Shown one piece after another: positions 36,901 to 48,900 of a stretch of DNA of 64,000 nucleotides. The stretch covers positions 98,268,436 to 98,332,435 of the forward strand of contig CM061243.1 of NCBI GenBank assembly GCA_030848705.1, read 5' to 3'. The notes beneath the pieces are model-generated. The model made no database searches. It was not told the DNA's origin and saw only the letters and a list, made by a program, of their open reading frames with translations. This stretch comes from Heracleum sosnowskyi. Taxonomy: Eukaryota; Streptophyta; Magnoliopsida; Apiales; Apiaceae. Numbering within the stretch: position 1 is the first letter of the stretch; every line of letters begins with the position of its first letter. A program made the translations under genes and the position numbers.

Positions 36901-39900
36901 TGTACTCTGGTTATGGTTATGTGGTTTTTATGGATTGTGGAGTTATACTCCATATCGTTGTTATGGATCATGGATTTAGTATGGATTTTATGGATTAATA
37001 TGGACTAGTTTGGAATTTGGCATTTTTTTTACTTGTATTTTGGCATTTTACTTGTTTGCATATTGTGGCCTTTTTGAATTGGATTGTGGCCTTTTGGTAT
37101 TGTGATTTGTATCGGCTTTTTGGTACGGCCGTGGTCATTTATATTACAAATGAAACCTGTTTGTGATGTGGTTAAGTATGTGTGGCTAGTACCACACTTC
37201 AGCCACACTACCTATTATATTATATTGGGGGATAGTTACTACAATTATTAGTGACTAAAAGCAGTTATTTAATAGTATATAAAACATACAAACGACTACA
37301 GAAAAATTATAAAATGTGGCCATACCCAAGTTTTTTGCCACGATTTACCAATAAATAGTGCGACCAAAACTAAGCCTTTGATGAATGTTGGTATTTAGCC
37401 ACGTTATTAATTATCTTTAGCCACGACCCATCCTGTGGCTGAAAGCTGGTATTTAGTCACACTTTTGAGCTTAAAACAGGGGCTGTCAGACCCAAGGGGT
37501 GGTATGCTTTAGTCACTCTGTTTTGAGTTACAGCCACACATCTGGGGTGTGGCCGTAGGGGGCGTAAAATGATCCGACCTTAGGTGACACTTTGCTGAAA
37601 AATTAAAACGTGACGTAAAGTGCTTAGCCACACGTATTTTATGTGACGGAAGCCAAAATTTGACGTAGTGCTTTTTAACCCCTGAAGTACCCATAAAAGT
37701 CTAATTGACCCTTTTTTCTATTTTTCTACCGATAATACCCTTGCATGATATATACCTCTTAGCACTTGAAGTATGCAAAAAGACTACCTCTTAGCCCTTG
37801 CTGCAGAATTAATTCTCTGAAAGCAAGCTACTTTATAGGCGTCGTGCTCTTTACAAGTAATGTTGAGTGATTCACGGGTAGGCTCTTACCGGTCATTAAA
37901 CTCTGGTGTATCACTACCGTGGGGACTGTTGAAGTTTTAACTATCGATACATTCATATTTGTTTTGTCCAAAATATGCATAGTAAATGTTTTCATAAGTA
38001 CTGTTCATCCAGAGATCATGATGGCAAATTAGGTACAGTTGTGATTAAATCATTTGTGGTGGATGTGCTTGATGGGAAAACCGAGGATGGAACATCTAAT
38101 TTGTTGAGGCCATAAGTTATGCAATCTTAAATTTCTGGCCATTGTTTCTGAGTGTTTGGTTGTGAGAGACATAATCTAAGTAAGTCGTCCAATGTTTAGC
38201 TGTGAATGTCCCTGTTGTCGACCGTAAATGATGTGCTTCATTTGTTCAGTTACCACGAGATGGTATAAAATTTGTGTCCCACCTTGTAAACAAATCCCCA
38301 TATTCAATTCACATGACACTGGACAAACTTGTGTTGTACATATGATGCCTGAGAACTTGGATGTGGATGTGGATGTTCATGTGTACAATTTTGTTATTCA
38401 CAGGTGTAGTTCAAACATTTTTGGACTTGCAAGTGATTTCTCTTGATTACTTATACTGGTAGTGCTAATATTTTGTGACACTATAGTTTAAACTAGCTAT
38501 CAAAATTATTCTGTGAATGCAACAATGTTCCAATACTTTGTTTTGGAGACTAAAGTGTCGGTTCCAGAACTTTAAAATAGTATATTATCGGTTCCAGAGT
38601 TTTTTTAGAAGGTCATGTGATAAAAAACTAACCATTGTTGAAGATGTATGATCCAGTTATGTCCATCTACTAGTTAATAAACTGGATATCAAGGGCATCA
38701 GGGAAAAGATGTAGTGTGCTATTATCTAATTATTGAGATAAAACAAATATTGCAAGGCAATGCGGAAGGAAAGGCCATTAATTACCATGAATGTAGGGTT
38801 AACATTTATAAATTAGATTAAATACGCATTCTACTATCGCAAAAGTTTGTGCAAGGGCTAAGAGGTAGTCTTTTTGCATACTTCAAGGGCTAAGAAGTAT
38901 ATATCATGCAAGGGTATTATCAGAAGAAAAATAGAAAAAAGGGTTAATAGGATTTTTATGGACACTTCAGGGCTAAAAGGTACTACTTGAAACATTTAGG
39001 GTTGATGGGTATAAAGTCTTAAACTTTAAGGGTTAAAAGGTCAATAAGCCAACATAAGTATTTTATTCATGTCATTATGTACTGAATGAAAGTTACAAAA
39101 CCTAAACAGGGTGAAGCAATCGATGCACGAGCTTCTGCGTTGAGGGAAGAGGTGAGGATGATATTTAAAAATGTGGTGGAGCCGTTAGATCAACTTGAGC
39201 TCATTGATCAGCTGCAAAGACTTGGGTTAGATTATCATTTTCATGATGAAATTAACCGTACCTTGAAGAACATACATACTGGTCAGAAAAACGAGACTTG
39301 GGAGAAGGACTTGCATGCTACTGCTCTTGAATTTAGGCTTCTTCGACAACATGGACATCATATATCTCCTGGTAATATCTTTACAAAAATTTATATACGT
39401 CCATTTAAAAGTAATGTTAAATAAGTATGCAAATAACTTTTTGTAAAACGTAACAGTTTCCCTGCCAGAAGCTGCGTCAAAATCATGATTTGTACTAATA
39501 TATTAACTTTCGTTTGGGCAGAGGGTTTCAAGAGATTTACGGAAAATGGGAGCTTCAATAAAGGTATCCGTGCAGATGTCCAAGGACTGTTAAGTTTATA
39601 TGAAGCCTCGTACTTTTCTATTGATGGAGAGTCCTTGATGGATGAAGCTTGGTCCTTTACAAGTAACTTACTTAAAGATTGCCTCGAAAATACTGTTGAT
39701 TTGGATCTCCAGATGCGAGTGATAAATGCTTTGGAGCTTCCACTACAGTGGAGGATCCCGAGATTTGATGCAAAGTGGTACATAAATTTGTACCAAAAAA
39801 GTGGTGACATGATCCCAGCAGTCCTGGCATTTGCAAAGTTGGACTTCAACATTAGGCAAGCGTTGAACCAAGAAGAGCTTAAGGATTTGTCGAGGTATAT

Positions 39901-42900
39901 GTAATTAAGCTTTTATAACATGAATCTAAGAATGTACGCATAACATTAAGTCCTACGTAGAAAGCGTAAAACCACATGCATGATTATGATACGTAATTGA
40001 TCGATACAATTATGATACTCACTCTTTTTGATATGTAGGTGGTGGAGTAAATTAGGCATGGGAGAGAAACTTCCCTTTGCCAGAGATAGATTGGTGGCAT
40101 CATTTTTCTGGAGTTTGGGGATTACAGGCGAGCCTCATCACAGATATTGCAGAGAAGTTTTAACTAAAATTATAGAGCTTATTGGTGTATACGATGATGT
40201 TTATGATGTATATGGTACACTGGATGAACTTGAACTCTTTACAGATGTCGTGCAGAGGTTTGAGCCTCTCAATCTTTTTCTATTTTTCTAATGGATATCT
40301 CTCGGGCATGGCCTGTTTTACCTTTGGAATTCGAATTAAACAGAGAAATCAACATCCTCTATGAAGTAGATTGTTACAGCCAAAATTCGGTATTGGGTTT
40401 TAGGGAAGATTCGGGTCAAGTAATAATCAATTGGGGATATCCAAGGTGAAATTAGGGATTGAACTAGTGCAACGGAGGCTCGGGGCTTGTCCTCATAGGG
40501 GTGAGGGCGCGCCCTCCGGCCGTCCAACCCTTGAGGACGCGTCCTCTTGGTATGGATTGACAATTTGACAGAAAAGTAACAGCTAGATTGACATGGGATT
40601 AGCATATGGAAGACTTAGGGCTAGCCCTCATAGGGGTAAGGGCGCGCTCCTTTAGGCCGTCCACCCCTTGAGGGCGCGCCCTCATGGTAATGACAGCTTG
40701 ATGGATGGTTTGACAAAGGATAACAACTATATTGACATGGCATGACATGAGGAAGATTCAGGACTTGTCCTCTTAGGGGAGAGGGTGTGCCCCTTTGGCC
40801 ATCTAACCCCTAAGGACGCGTCCTCTCGGTGTGGACTGACAACTCTACATGAATGGAAGACTTGACGGAGAATAATAACTTCATTTGACACAAGGAAAAC
40901 TTAGGGCTTGTCCTCATGGGGATGAGAGCGCGCCCTTTAGGCCGTCCACCCCTTGAGGGCGCGTCCTCTTGGTTTAAAGTTGCAACTTGATAATGAAGGA
41001 TGGTTCCCTTGGCTTGGTATTGGCAAAATATTGAAGAATTCCCTCCTAGGATGTGCCCTAGGAGGGGGATGTCCGTGGCTGAAGGCCTCCTCCTGTATTC
41101 AATGGGCGCGCCCTCATTGGGGATGTGGGGTTAATCTTGGTGTGTGCTTTGGGAGCTCTGTTCCTGTACTCAATGGGCGCGTCCTCATTGGGGAACTTTG
41201 GAGTAATCCTGCACTTTGCACCCAAGCACTTGGGATCACTTGTCCTGCTATCTAGTGGGTGCTTCTCATTCGGGGGACAAGGATGCGTCTAGCATTTAAG
41301 GTAAGTCATGGCTATACCTGCGTCTATGAATTAAGGAAATAGTTGGTAATGGATAGGACTAGTCCTCGATGGGGGAAGTTTCCTTATCCATGAAGTCCTG
41401 ACGTCATAGACGAGCCTTGGGCCTTTGTGACTAGGCCTTATCGTTAGACATTCCTAAAGTGAGCTAAAATTCTAAGTATGGAAGGTGGTGGAAGACTTCG
41501 ACTAAGTATGGAAAGCGGTGGAAGAGTCATACGTCTAAGTATGGAAGGCGGTGGAAGACTTCGACTGGACCTTGAAGATCAGAGACCAAGCCCATGGAGG
41601 AAACTTCCTCTCCAAGAACTACGTTGGCTTGATCCCCTATATAAAGGGGTATGTAGGCACATTGTAAGGGGTTGGAAGCGAGAGCTCTGAGGCAGCCACC
41701 ACTAACCCTAAGCAATCTCAGCCACCAATTAAACACAACCACCATACTCCGGCGAATTCACCACCCAAGAACCACCGTTGTAGATCTTGATTCCGGCGAC
41801 GAACCTCAAACTTTGTTAATACCAAATTCCTCCGTTAACAAATTGGCGCTAGAAGGAGGGGGCTGATTAAGATCAAAATCTTTGGAGGAAAAGATGTCAC
41901 ACAATCACAACGGAAGTTCTTATGATGGTGGTGATTATGACTCAGATGGTAGTGAAGGAGATGAACATGTCCATCATGAGGGGTAGGAGTGTGCCCGTCA
42001 TGAGGCTTATGTCCCTCAACATGTTCCAAACCTTACCTATGCAACATCTATCGTTGGCGGATGTCCACTAATGCTCAATATTGACTCAGATCTGATTGAA
42101 GAACTGTATGAGAGATGCCTTAAATAACTTTGAAGTCAGGTCGATGACGGTAGAGCGAAGAGGAGAAGGCGAAGGTAGGGGTCGAGTCCGTCGCCAACCA
42201 CATAATCATCATCTAACGGGATAGACTCTAGAAAAGCAGGACAACCCTCAAGGGAGGGATGGACAACGTGATGGTAGGTTTCTAACCGTCACTCTAAGGA
42301 GGTTGGAATATATTGACGATGGAGTCCCGATCGTTGAACTCCCCGATGATGAGACTGATGGTCAGGAACGGCCAAAGATGGTAGACGGCCAGCCCCTCAT
42401 CCCAATAGGTCGGGATGATCTGAAAGTGAGATATGAAGGGCCGAGCAAGACCTGAATGACCAAGAGCGAAGCCTTGCAAGGTTAAAGGAGCGACTTGGCA
42501 TACTGCTTAACAATGATGATTTATGAATGTTTCTATTGAGAATGACAAAGAGAGGCCTCGAGGGGAGAGCGGCTCCGTGATCCACAGAGAGAGCCCCCTG
42601 TTAACAGGTCGTGGCCCCATGGACATGAGCGAGCCCGTCCTCGTGATAACTCAAGGAACAATTTGGAAGAGCGGCCCCGTGAATCACAGAGAGCGCCCCC
42701 TGAGTACAGGTCGAGGCCCCGTGAACATGAGCGAGCCCCTTCATGTGACAATTCAACTAGACGATGCGATCAAGACTCAAGCTATAGGAGAGATCATCAA
42801 AGGAAGTATAATCGACGGTTCGTGAGGCGTGATGCCCGTTAGTACCATCTGGGCGTGCCCTCGGGGGGTAGCCGCCTGTCATTACTTCGGTCTCATCTGA

Positions 42901-45900
42901 GAGCGCAAGCGAGGGGGGATAGAGGACACGTCCTCAAGATCCTAACCCCTTCAGGCGCAAGGAAATCCCCAACTTTAGGGTAGCACCACAACCTCAAGCC
43001 GGAGTGCCAAAAACCAATCAAGTAGTCGATCAGGCTCCACCCTTGGGGGGTAATCAATCTCCACATGCTGAAGACGCATCCTCAAGGTAACGTTAATCTA
43101 GTTTTATTGTGTTATATGTTATTTGTTCTTTAAACTTTTGCAGGAAGAAGAATGTGAAGGAAAATCATTAGGAACCTTTAGGGCGCGCCCTAAGGGCAAT
43201 GCTCGAGGGTTAGATGAATTCCAACTCCTATGGAAGTTCGACGAATGTTCACGTCCACACCTCTAGGACGCGTCCTCCAGATATCTCGAGATAGTCATTT
43301 CTCCCTAAGGACATATTCTCGGAGGAAAATGTCTACGAACAATTCCAATGAAGACAAATGATGATAAGACAAGCTCAATGCTTAAGCAGCTTCCACGTAG
43401 GGTAATATGGATGTGAAGCTTCGTGATCCATAGAGAGTGCCCCCTGATTACAGGTCGAGGCCCAATGGACATGAGCGAGCCCTTCCGTGAAGAGACAAAA
43501 CTTTAATCTTCAGAGGACGCGCCATAAGCCTATCAACTTCATATTTTGAGGCTTCGACTTTAAACATGATTGTACAAGCCCTCAGGTTGTAGCAAGAAGA
43601 AGAATATTTGGAGAAGGGGCCCCATGGACCTTAGGATGTGCCCCCTGACCAATAGGATGCGGCCCCAAGGTCATGAGTGAGCCCCTCCACAGAAGAATGC
43701 TAATACAAAATGGACTAGGAGATTAGAAAGGACTTCGACATTGCCCTCATCCACTTAGGCCGCCCTACGCAAGAGGGCGCGCCCTCACGATGCTGGGGGG
43801 TAGTACTGATGCATCTTTCGGCTCTTCCTACGAACAAAGTATCCTTGCGGGGATGTTTTTCGTGAAAAGACGTTTGAAGACGATAATAACTGAATAATAG
43901 ACTACAAGGAGATGCTCATGTACCAGGAAGAGCTTATTTTGGATGAACAAATAAATTAACATGCATGCATGAAAGAAGACGCGCCTTAAAGAAATAGAAG
44001 ACCCGGGAGAGCTAGAGCATCTGGACAGAAAATACAAAAATAAAACAGGAGCATCATGGTATTTGATTTAGAAGCCGTAGAAAACACACTTGAGGTTGAA
44101 ATGTGATAGTAGTTAGTATGCTTGCATTCCTGGTGACTGAATCATCAATTGTGAGGTAAAGCACGGGAAGGCGCGCCTACAAAAAACATAAAGTTATACA
44201 AATTCACTATATGAATCATTGCATGCATAAGTGTTGTCCTCTAAAAGAAATTGGGCAAAATGGTTTTGTTTTAAAGGAAGAAAGAATACAAGTTGCGGGG
44301 CCCACGTCATATAAGGTAATTGGTGAATTGGTGTCTTACTACAAGTGAAACCAACATGGGTTGATGGCTTGGAGCAGGAATTGGTGGCCATAAAAAGAAA
44401 ACAAGAAAAAACGTGGGAAAGCACCGAGGCGCGCCTTGAAAATAAAAGGAGCTGAAAATTAGAGCCTAGTTGCATGCTTGTACAGTTGTATGTAACAATG
44501 AGTTCGTGTGTGGCTAAAGAAAATGAAGTTAAAAATGGTGATTGCATGAAAGTGGGGTCCGCATGAGTTTAAAGAAGAAACAAAAGCTACTTGCATGTTG
44601 TGCTTATAATAAAAGAAGAAGAAAAGAAATGCGGGTCTTGGTTGAAATAGAAGAGAGAAGAGAATAAACAAAAGAAATGAGTTAGTAATGGAAAGCTAAT
44701 TAATGATGGGGTCCATGAGCACATGGGTTAAAAATAACCCATATGAGAATTTGTATGCATGCATACGTGATGGGAAGAAAAAATTTAATAAAAGAGCTTT
44801 CTTAATTAAAAGCTAAATATGGTAGTACTAAATATGGCGGGACCTACAAGTTTAAACAAGTATTGGTAGAGAATTAAGCACGGTGATAGCGGGGCCCGTG
44901 GCTATTCAATTTGTGAGCTAATCTGCAAAGAAAGATAAGAAGGGAACAAGCTAAGCAAAATCTGTTTTGTATCACCATGGCGATTGGCAATATGGAACGC
45001 CTATTTTTATGAATATAAAACAATAAGAGAAACTCATGGTTGATATATTGGATTTACTCTTAAAAATAACGGAAATAATGCATGTTGCAATATATACATG
45101 AAGGATCGGGGTTTGAAGTAGTCTGATGGGTCCGTCAGCAAAAGAAAGTATAAACCACGCACACGAAAAGGGAAGTAACAGATCAGTTTAAAGCTAGCAA
45201 GTATGCACTAATAAAGTGTAGTAGTTGCTAGCTGCGTAGTGAAGAGGGTGCAGATGGGTGAGAGGGCGCGCCCTCTACCTAAACTGCATGCAGAGAGAAG
45301 GTTACACAAAGAAGTATTAAAAGTTATTCAGGCTGTGACTTGTGAGGGTCGAAAATCTATACAGACGGATTTGTCAATTTCAGGCGTGGCCAAGCAAAGT
45401 AATAAAATGCGAGTATGTGCTGTAAGTAGAGAATGATGGGAATAGTGAAAGCGTAGACTCGTTAAATGGAGGAAGAGTACGAATAAAAAGAAGGTGACTC
45501 GTTACTAATATTGAAGGTGGTTAATAAGCTGGGTTGGCCAAAGAACAATGGAATTTAGCACTGGCTCATTACGCGGCTGAGCAATAAATAAAAAAGCTGA
45601 AGTCAAAAAATTCGCATGGCTATTACGACGTGCAGTAATAAAGAAAATATGTATACAAGCACATGGAACGGAGAAGGAGCCCTGTTCTAAGTCTGTAAAC
45701 ATTGAAAGAAAAAAGAAGCGCAAGTAGCCTCAATTTAAAGCAACCCATGTGCTCAAATGTGAACATGACGAGTACTTGTGATCAAAAGATTAAAGATTAT
45801 GTAGAAGAGAGCAAGATGAAAATTTGGATTATGCTGCAAGGGAATAACACTACGGTTGAACACACTCATTTTTTGCTTAAAAGAGAAAAAATGGTGACAA

Positions 45901-48900
45901 TTGTAAAAAAAAATGCAAAAAATTTGCATGAGTTCATGCATGGCCAAAGGTTAGTGTGGATGACATAAAACTGGAGCATTCACGAATTCAAGTGAAGAAA
46001 AATTAAAGTATGCTGAGTGGATGAGTTGGTAATATTACTAGTGATGGTTGAAGTAAAATGGACGCGCCCTCAAATATAATAAAAAGGAAAAAAGTTGACT
46101 CAACTTGAAAGATGAAGTTGGTGTGATGTAGTCGAGTATCTTAGTGAAAATGAGTTCTTCGGAAACAAACAAGAACCGCTAAAGAATTTGGAAAATGGTA
46201 AGAGGTCGCGCTTTAAAATGAACTGAGTGAATAGTGAGGTTTTCAACAATAAGGCGCGCCCTGGGAATCTGGGATCAAAAGAGTTTATGTAGAGACCAAT
46301 GAGTAATGTCTATTGTGGTATCTTGCAAAAAGGAAAATAGGAAGAATAGCTTGAGGAGGAAAGTAAGTTTGCCAATTGTCACTAAATGAAAATAGAAGAG
46401 GAAGTACATTGTGCACGTATATATGGGTCTACATGTATATATGGGCAGCAGTAAATAAAATGTACAGACGCGTCCTGGAATCAAAATTGGTAAAGAAATA
46501 AAAAGATGCATTAAACTGGTAGGCATAGGTTTGAGGACACGTCTTCAACAATGCAACGGTGAAAATAGTGTTCTCAGCCATTTCTCTTTAAAATCATATT
46601 TTTCTAGAACACAATCACATTAGCTCCATAAAAGAAGATAACATGACAGCTTTTTTAAAGTGAGACCGCACAACATGGTTAAAAGATTTATCACAAGACA
46701 TGCTCTGCAGGCAGTGAAAACATCTGTACACGATATCTTTTGTTTCTTACACCGAGTTAGCTCATGTAAGCTTAGAGGTGTCATGTGCAAGTGTTATCCC
46801 TTTCTAAACAATAGAAATTTCTAAGATATGACTAAAGAATTGAAGAACGCGCCCTCTGAATGGACGCGTCTTCTTTACAACATCAAAGAAGGAAGAAGCT
46901 CGAGGACATTAATTCTAGAAGAAGAAAAGGTTAGAAAGAGATTTTGGCACTTTGGAGATTGAAAATTCCATGCTTCATCTCTGATTTCACATGGAATTGG
47001 GGGGTAGTTGTTATAGCCAAAATTCGGTATTGGGTTTTAGGGAAGATTCGGGTCAAGTAATAATCAATTGGGGATATCCAAGGTGAAATTAGGGATTGAC
47101 CTAGTGCAACGGAGGCTCGGGTCTTGTCCTCATAGGGGTGAGGGCGCGCCCTCCGGCCGTCCAACCCTTGAGGACGCGTCCTCTTGGTATGGATTGACAA
47201 TTTGACAGAAAAGTAACAGCTAGATTGACATGGGATTAGCATATGGAAGACTTAGGGCTAGCCCTCATAGGGGTAAGGGCGTGCTCCTTTAGGCCGTCCA
47301 CCCCTTGAGGGCGCGCCCTCATGGTAATGACAGCTTGATGGATGGTTTGACAAAGGATAACAACTATATTGACATGGCATGACATGAGGAAGATTCAGGA
47401 CTTGTCCTCTTAGGGGAGAGGGTGTGCCCCTTTGGCCATCTAACCCCTAAGGACGCGTCCTCTCGGTGTGGACTGACAACTCTACATGAATGGAAGACTT
47501 GACGGAGAATAATAACTTCATTTGACACAAGGAAAACTTAGGGCTTGTCCTCATGGGGATGAGAGCGCGCCCTTTAGGCCGTCCACCCCTTGAGGGCGCG
47601 TCCTCTTGGTTTAAAGTTGCAACTTGATAATGAAGGATGGTTCCCTTGGCTTGGTATTGGCAAAATATTGAAGAATTCCCTCCTAGGATGTGCCCTAGGA
47701 GGGGGATGTCCGTGGCTGAAGGCCTCCTCCTGTATTCAATGGGTGCGCCCTCATTGGGGATGTGGGGTTAATCTTGGTGTGTGCTTTGGGAGCTCTGTTC
47801 CTGTACTCAATGGGCGCGTCCTCATTGGGGAACTTTGGAGTAATCCTGCACTTTGCACCCAAACACTTGGGATCACTTGTCCTGCTATCTGGTGGGTGCT
47901 TCTCATTCGGGGGACAAGGATGCGTCTAGCATTTAAGGTAAGTCATGGCTATACCTGCGTCTATGAATTAAGGAAATAGTTGGTAATGGATAGGACTAGT
48001 CCTCGACGGGGGAAGTTTCCTTATCCATGAAGTCCTGACGTCATAGACGAGCCTTGGGCCTTTGTGACTAGGCCTTATCGGTAGACATTCCTAAAGTGAG
48101 CTAAAATTCTAAGTATGGAAGGCGGTGGAAGACTTCGACTAAGTATGGAAAGCGGTGGAAGAGTCATACGTCTAAGTATGGAAGGCGGTGGAAGACTTCG
48201 ACTGGACCTTGAAGATCAGAGACCAAGCCCATGGAGGAAACTTCCTCTCCAAGAACTACGTTGGCTTGATCCCCTATATAAAGGGGTACGTAGGCACATT
48301 GTAAGGGGTTGGAAGCGAGAGCTCTGAGGCAGCCACCACTAACCCTAAGCAATCTCAGCCACCAATTAAACACAACCACCATACTCCGGCGAATTCACCA
48401 CCCAAGAACCACCGTTGTAGATCTTGATTCCGGCGACGAACCTCAAACTTTGTTAATACCAAATTCCTCCGTTAACATAGATAAACTAAGATCAAGTTCC
48501 TGTGAAGTGTAAATAAGTAACTGGGTAAACAACTTCCGTATATTCTTACTTCCAAATTGGTTGTTTTTCTCTCACTAGTAAGACCTTTCCATGAAGTTGA
48601 AATTCCTAAATATTCATGTCAGTCAAATATGCACTTATTTAGCAGTCGAGTATCTCATCTTTTTTTTTAAACTCTTCTAAGGTGAAATTCTAATGATTTG
48701 GGAATTTTAGATGGGATATAAATGCAATGAAAGAGCTCCCAGACTACATGAAGTTGTGCTTCCTGTCATTGATCAGTGTGGTCAATGAAACGACTTACGA
48801 TATCCTCAGGGACCATAACATTGATACGTTTCCGCACCAAAAAAAATGGGTATCTTTCCTATATTTGTCATCATACATATATAGCGTAAGGAAATTATTT

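Larger units (their letters stand above)
7131..37670. mobile_element. CACTA (En/Spm) transposon, deletion derivative, carrying a nested Sirevirus
   Basis: The ends are CACTACGTCAAATTT... at 7131 and its near-perfect inverse ending at 37670; 26 of 28 terminal bases match. A 3-bp target duplication CTT (7128-7130 and 37671-37673) flanks it. Subterminal GTGGCTAAA/TTAGCCAC and GTGACTAAAA units are dense at 7190-7700 and 37150-37640, as expected for CACTA transposase binding. Genes are a GRF zinc-finger ORF, a TNP2 C-terminal half (minus strand, split by the Sirevirus) and a DUF8039 TNP1-like gene (plus strand). Without the Sirevirus it is about 5.1 kb. TNP2's catalytic N-terminal half is missing at the junction near 35575. 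Confidence 0.93.
7054..39053. mobile_element. Long-TIR DNA transposon (non-autonomous, MULE-like), split by CACTA
   Basis: A TIR of about 200 bp is visible. The left arm runs 7058-7130 and, after the CACTA, 37674-37802. The right arm, inverted, runs 39050-38850. Shared blocks include GACCTTTTAACCCTTAAAG, TTTAAGACTTTATACCCATC, AATACCCTTGCATGATATAT and GACTACCTCTTAGCCCTTG. Without the CACTA it would be about 1.5 kb with no transposase. ATAAGT flanks both ends (7048-7053 and 39054-39059) as a possible target duplication. The class is uncertain because a 9-bp Mutator-type TSD is not clear. Confidence 0.75.
40372..48477 (+). mobile_element. LARD-like non-coding LTR retrotransposon in TPS intron 4
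   Basis: Two 1469-bp LTRs (40372-41840 and 47009-48477), the 5-bp duplication TAGAT (40367-40371 and 48478-48482), PBS after the left LTR and a G-rich polypurine tract before the right LTR place it on the + strand. The 5.2-kb interior has no RT, integrase or RNase H. Only a degenerate Gag-like segment remains, so it is a large retrotransposon derivative needing a partner. LTRs differ at about a dozen sites, almost all C/T or G/A, so it is young. Confidence 0.92.

Noticed and set aside
38228..38446. 72-codon frame inside the long-TIR element
   Set aside because: No recognisable domain or splice context; probably a chance frame.
40953..41255. Gly/Leu-rich 100-codon frame in the LARD LTR, repeated at 47590-47979
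   Set aside because: LTR sequence with no domain; frame length differs between copies by one substitution.
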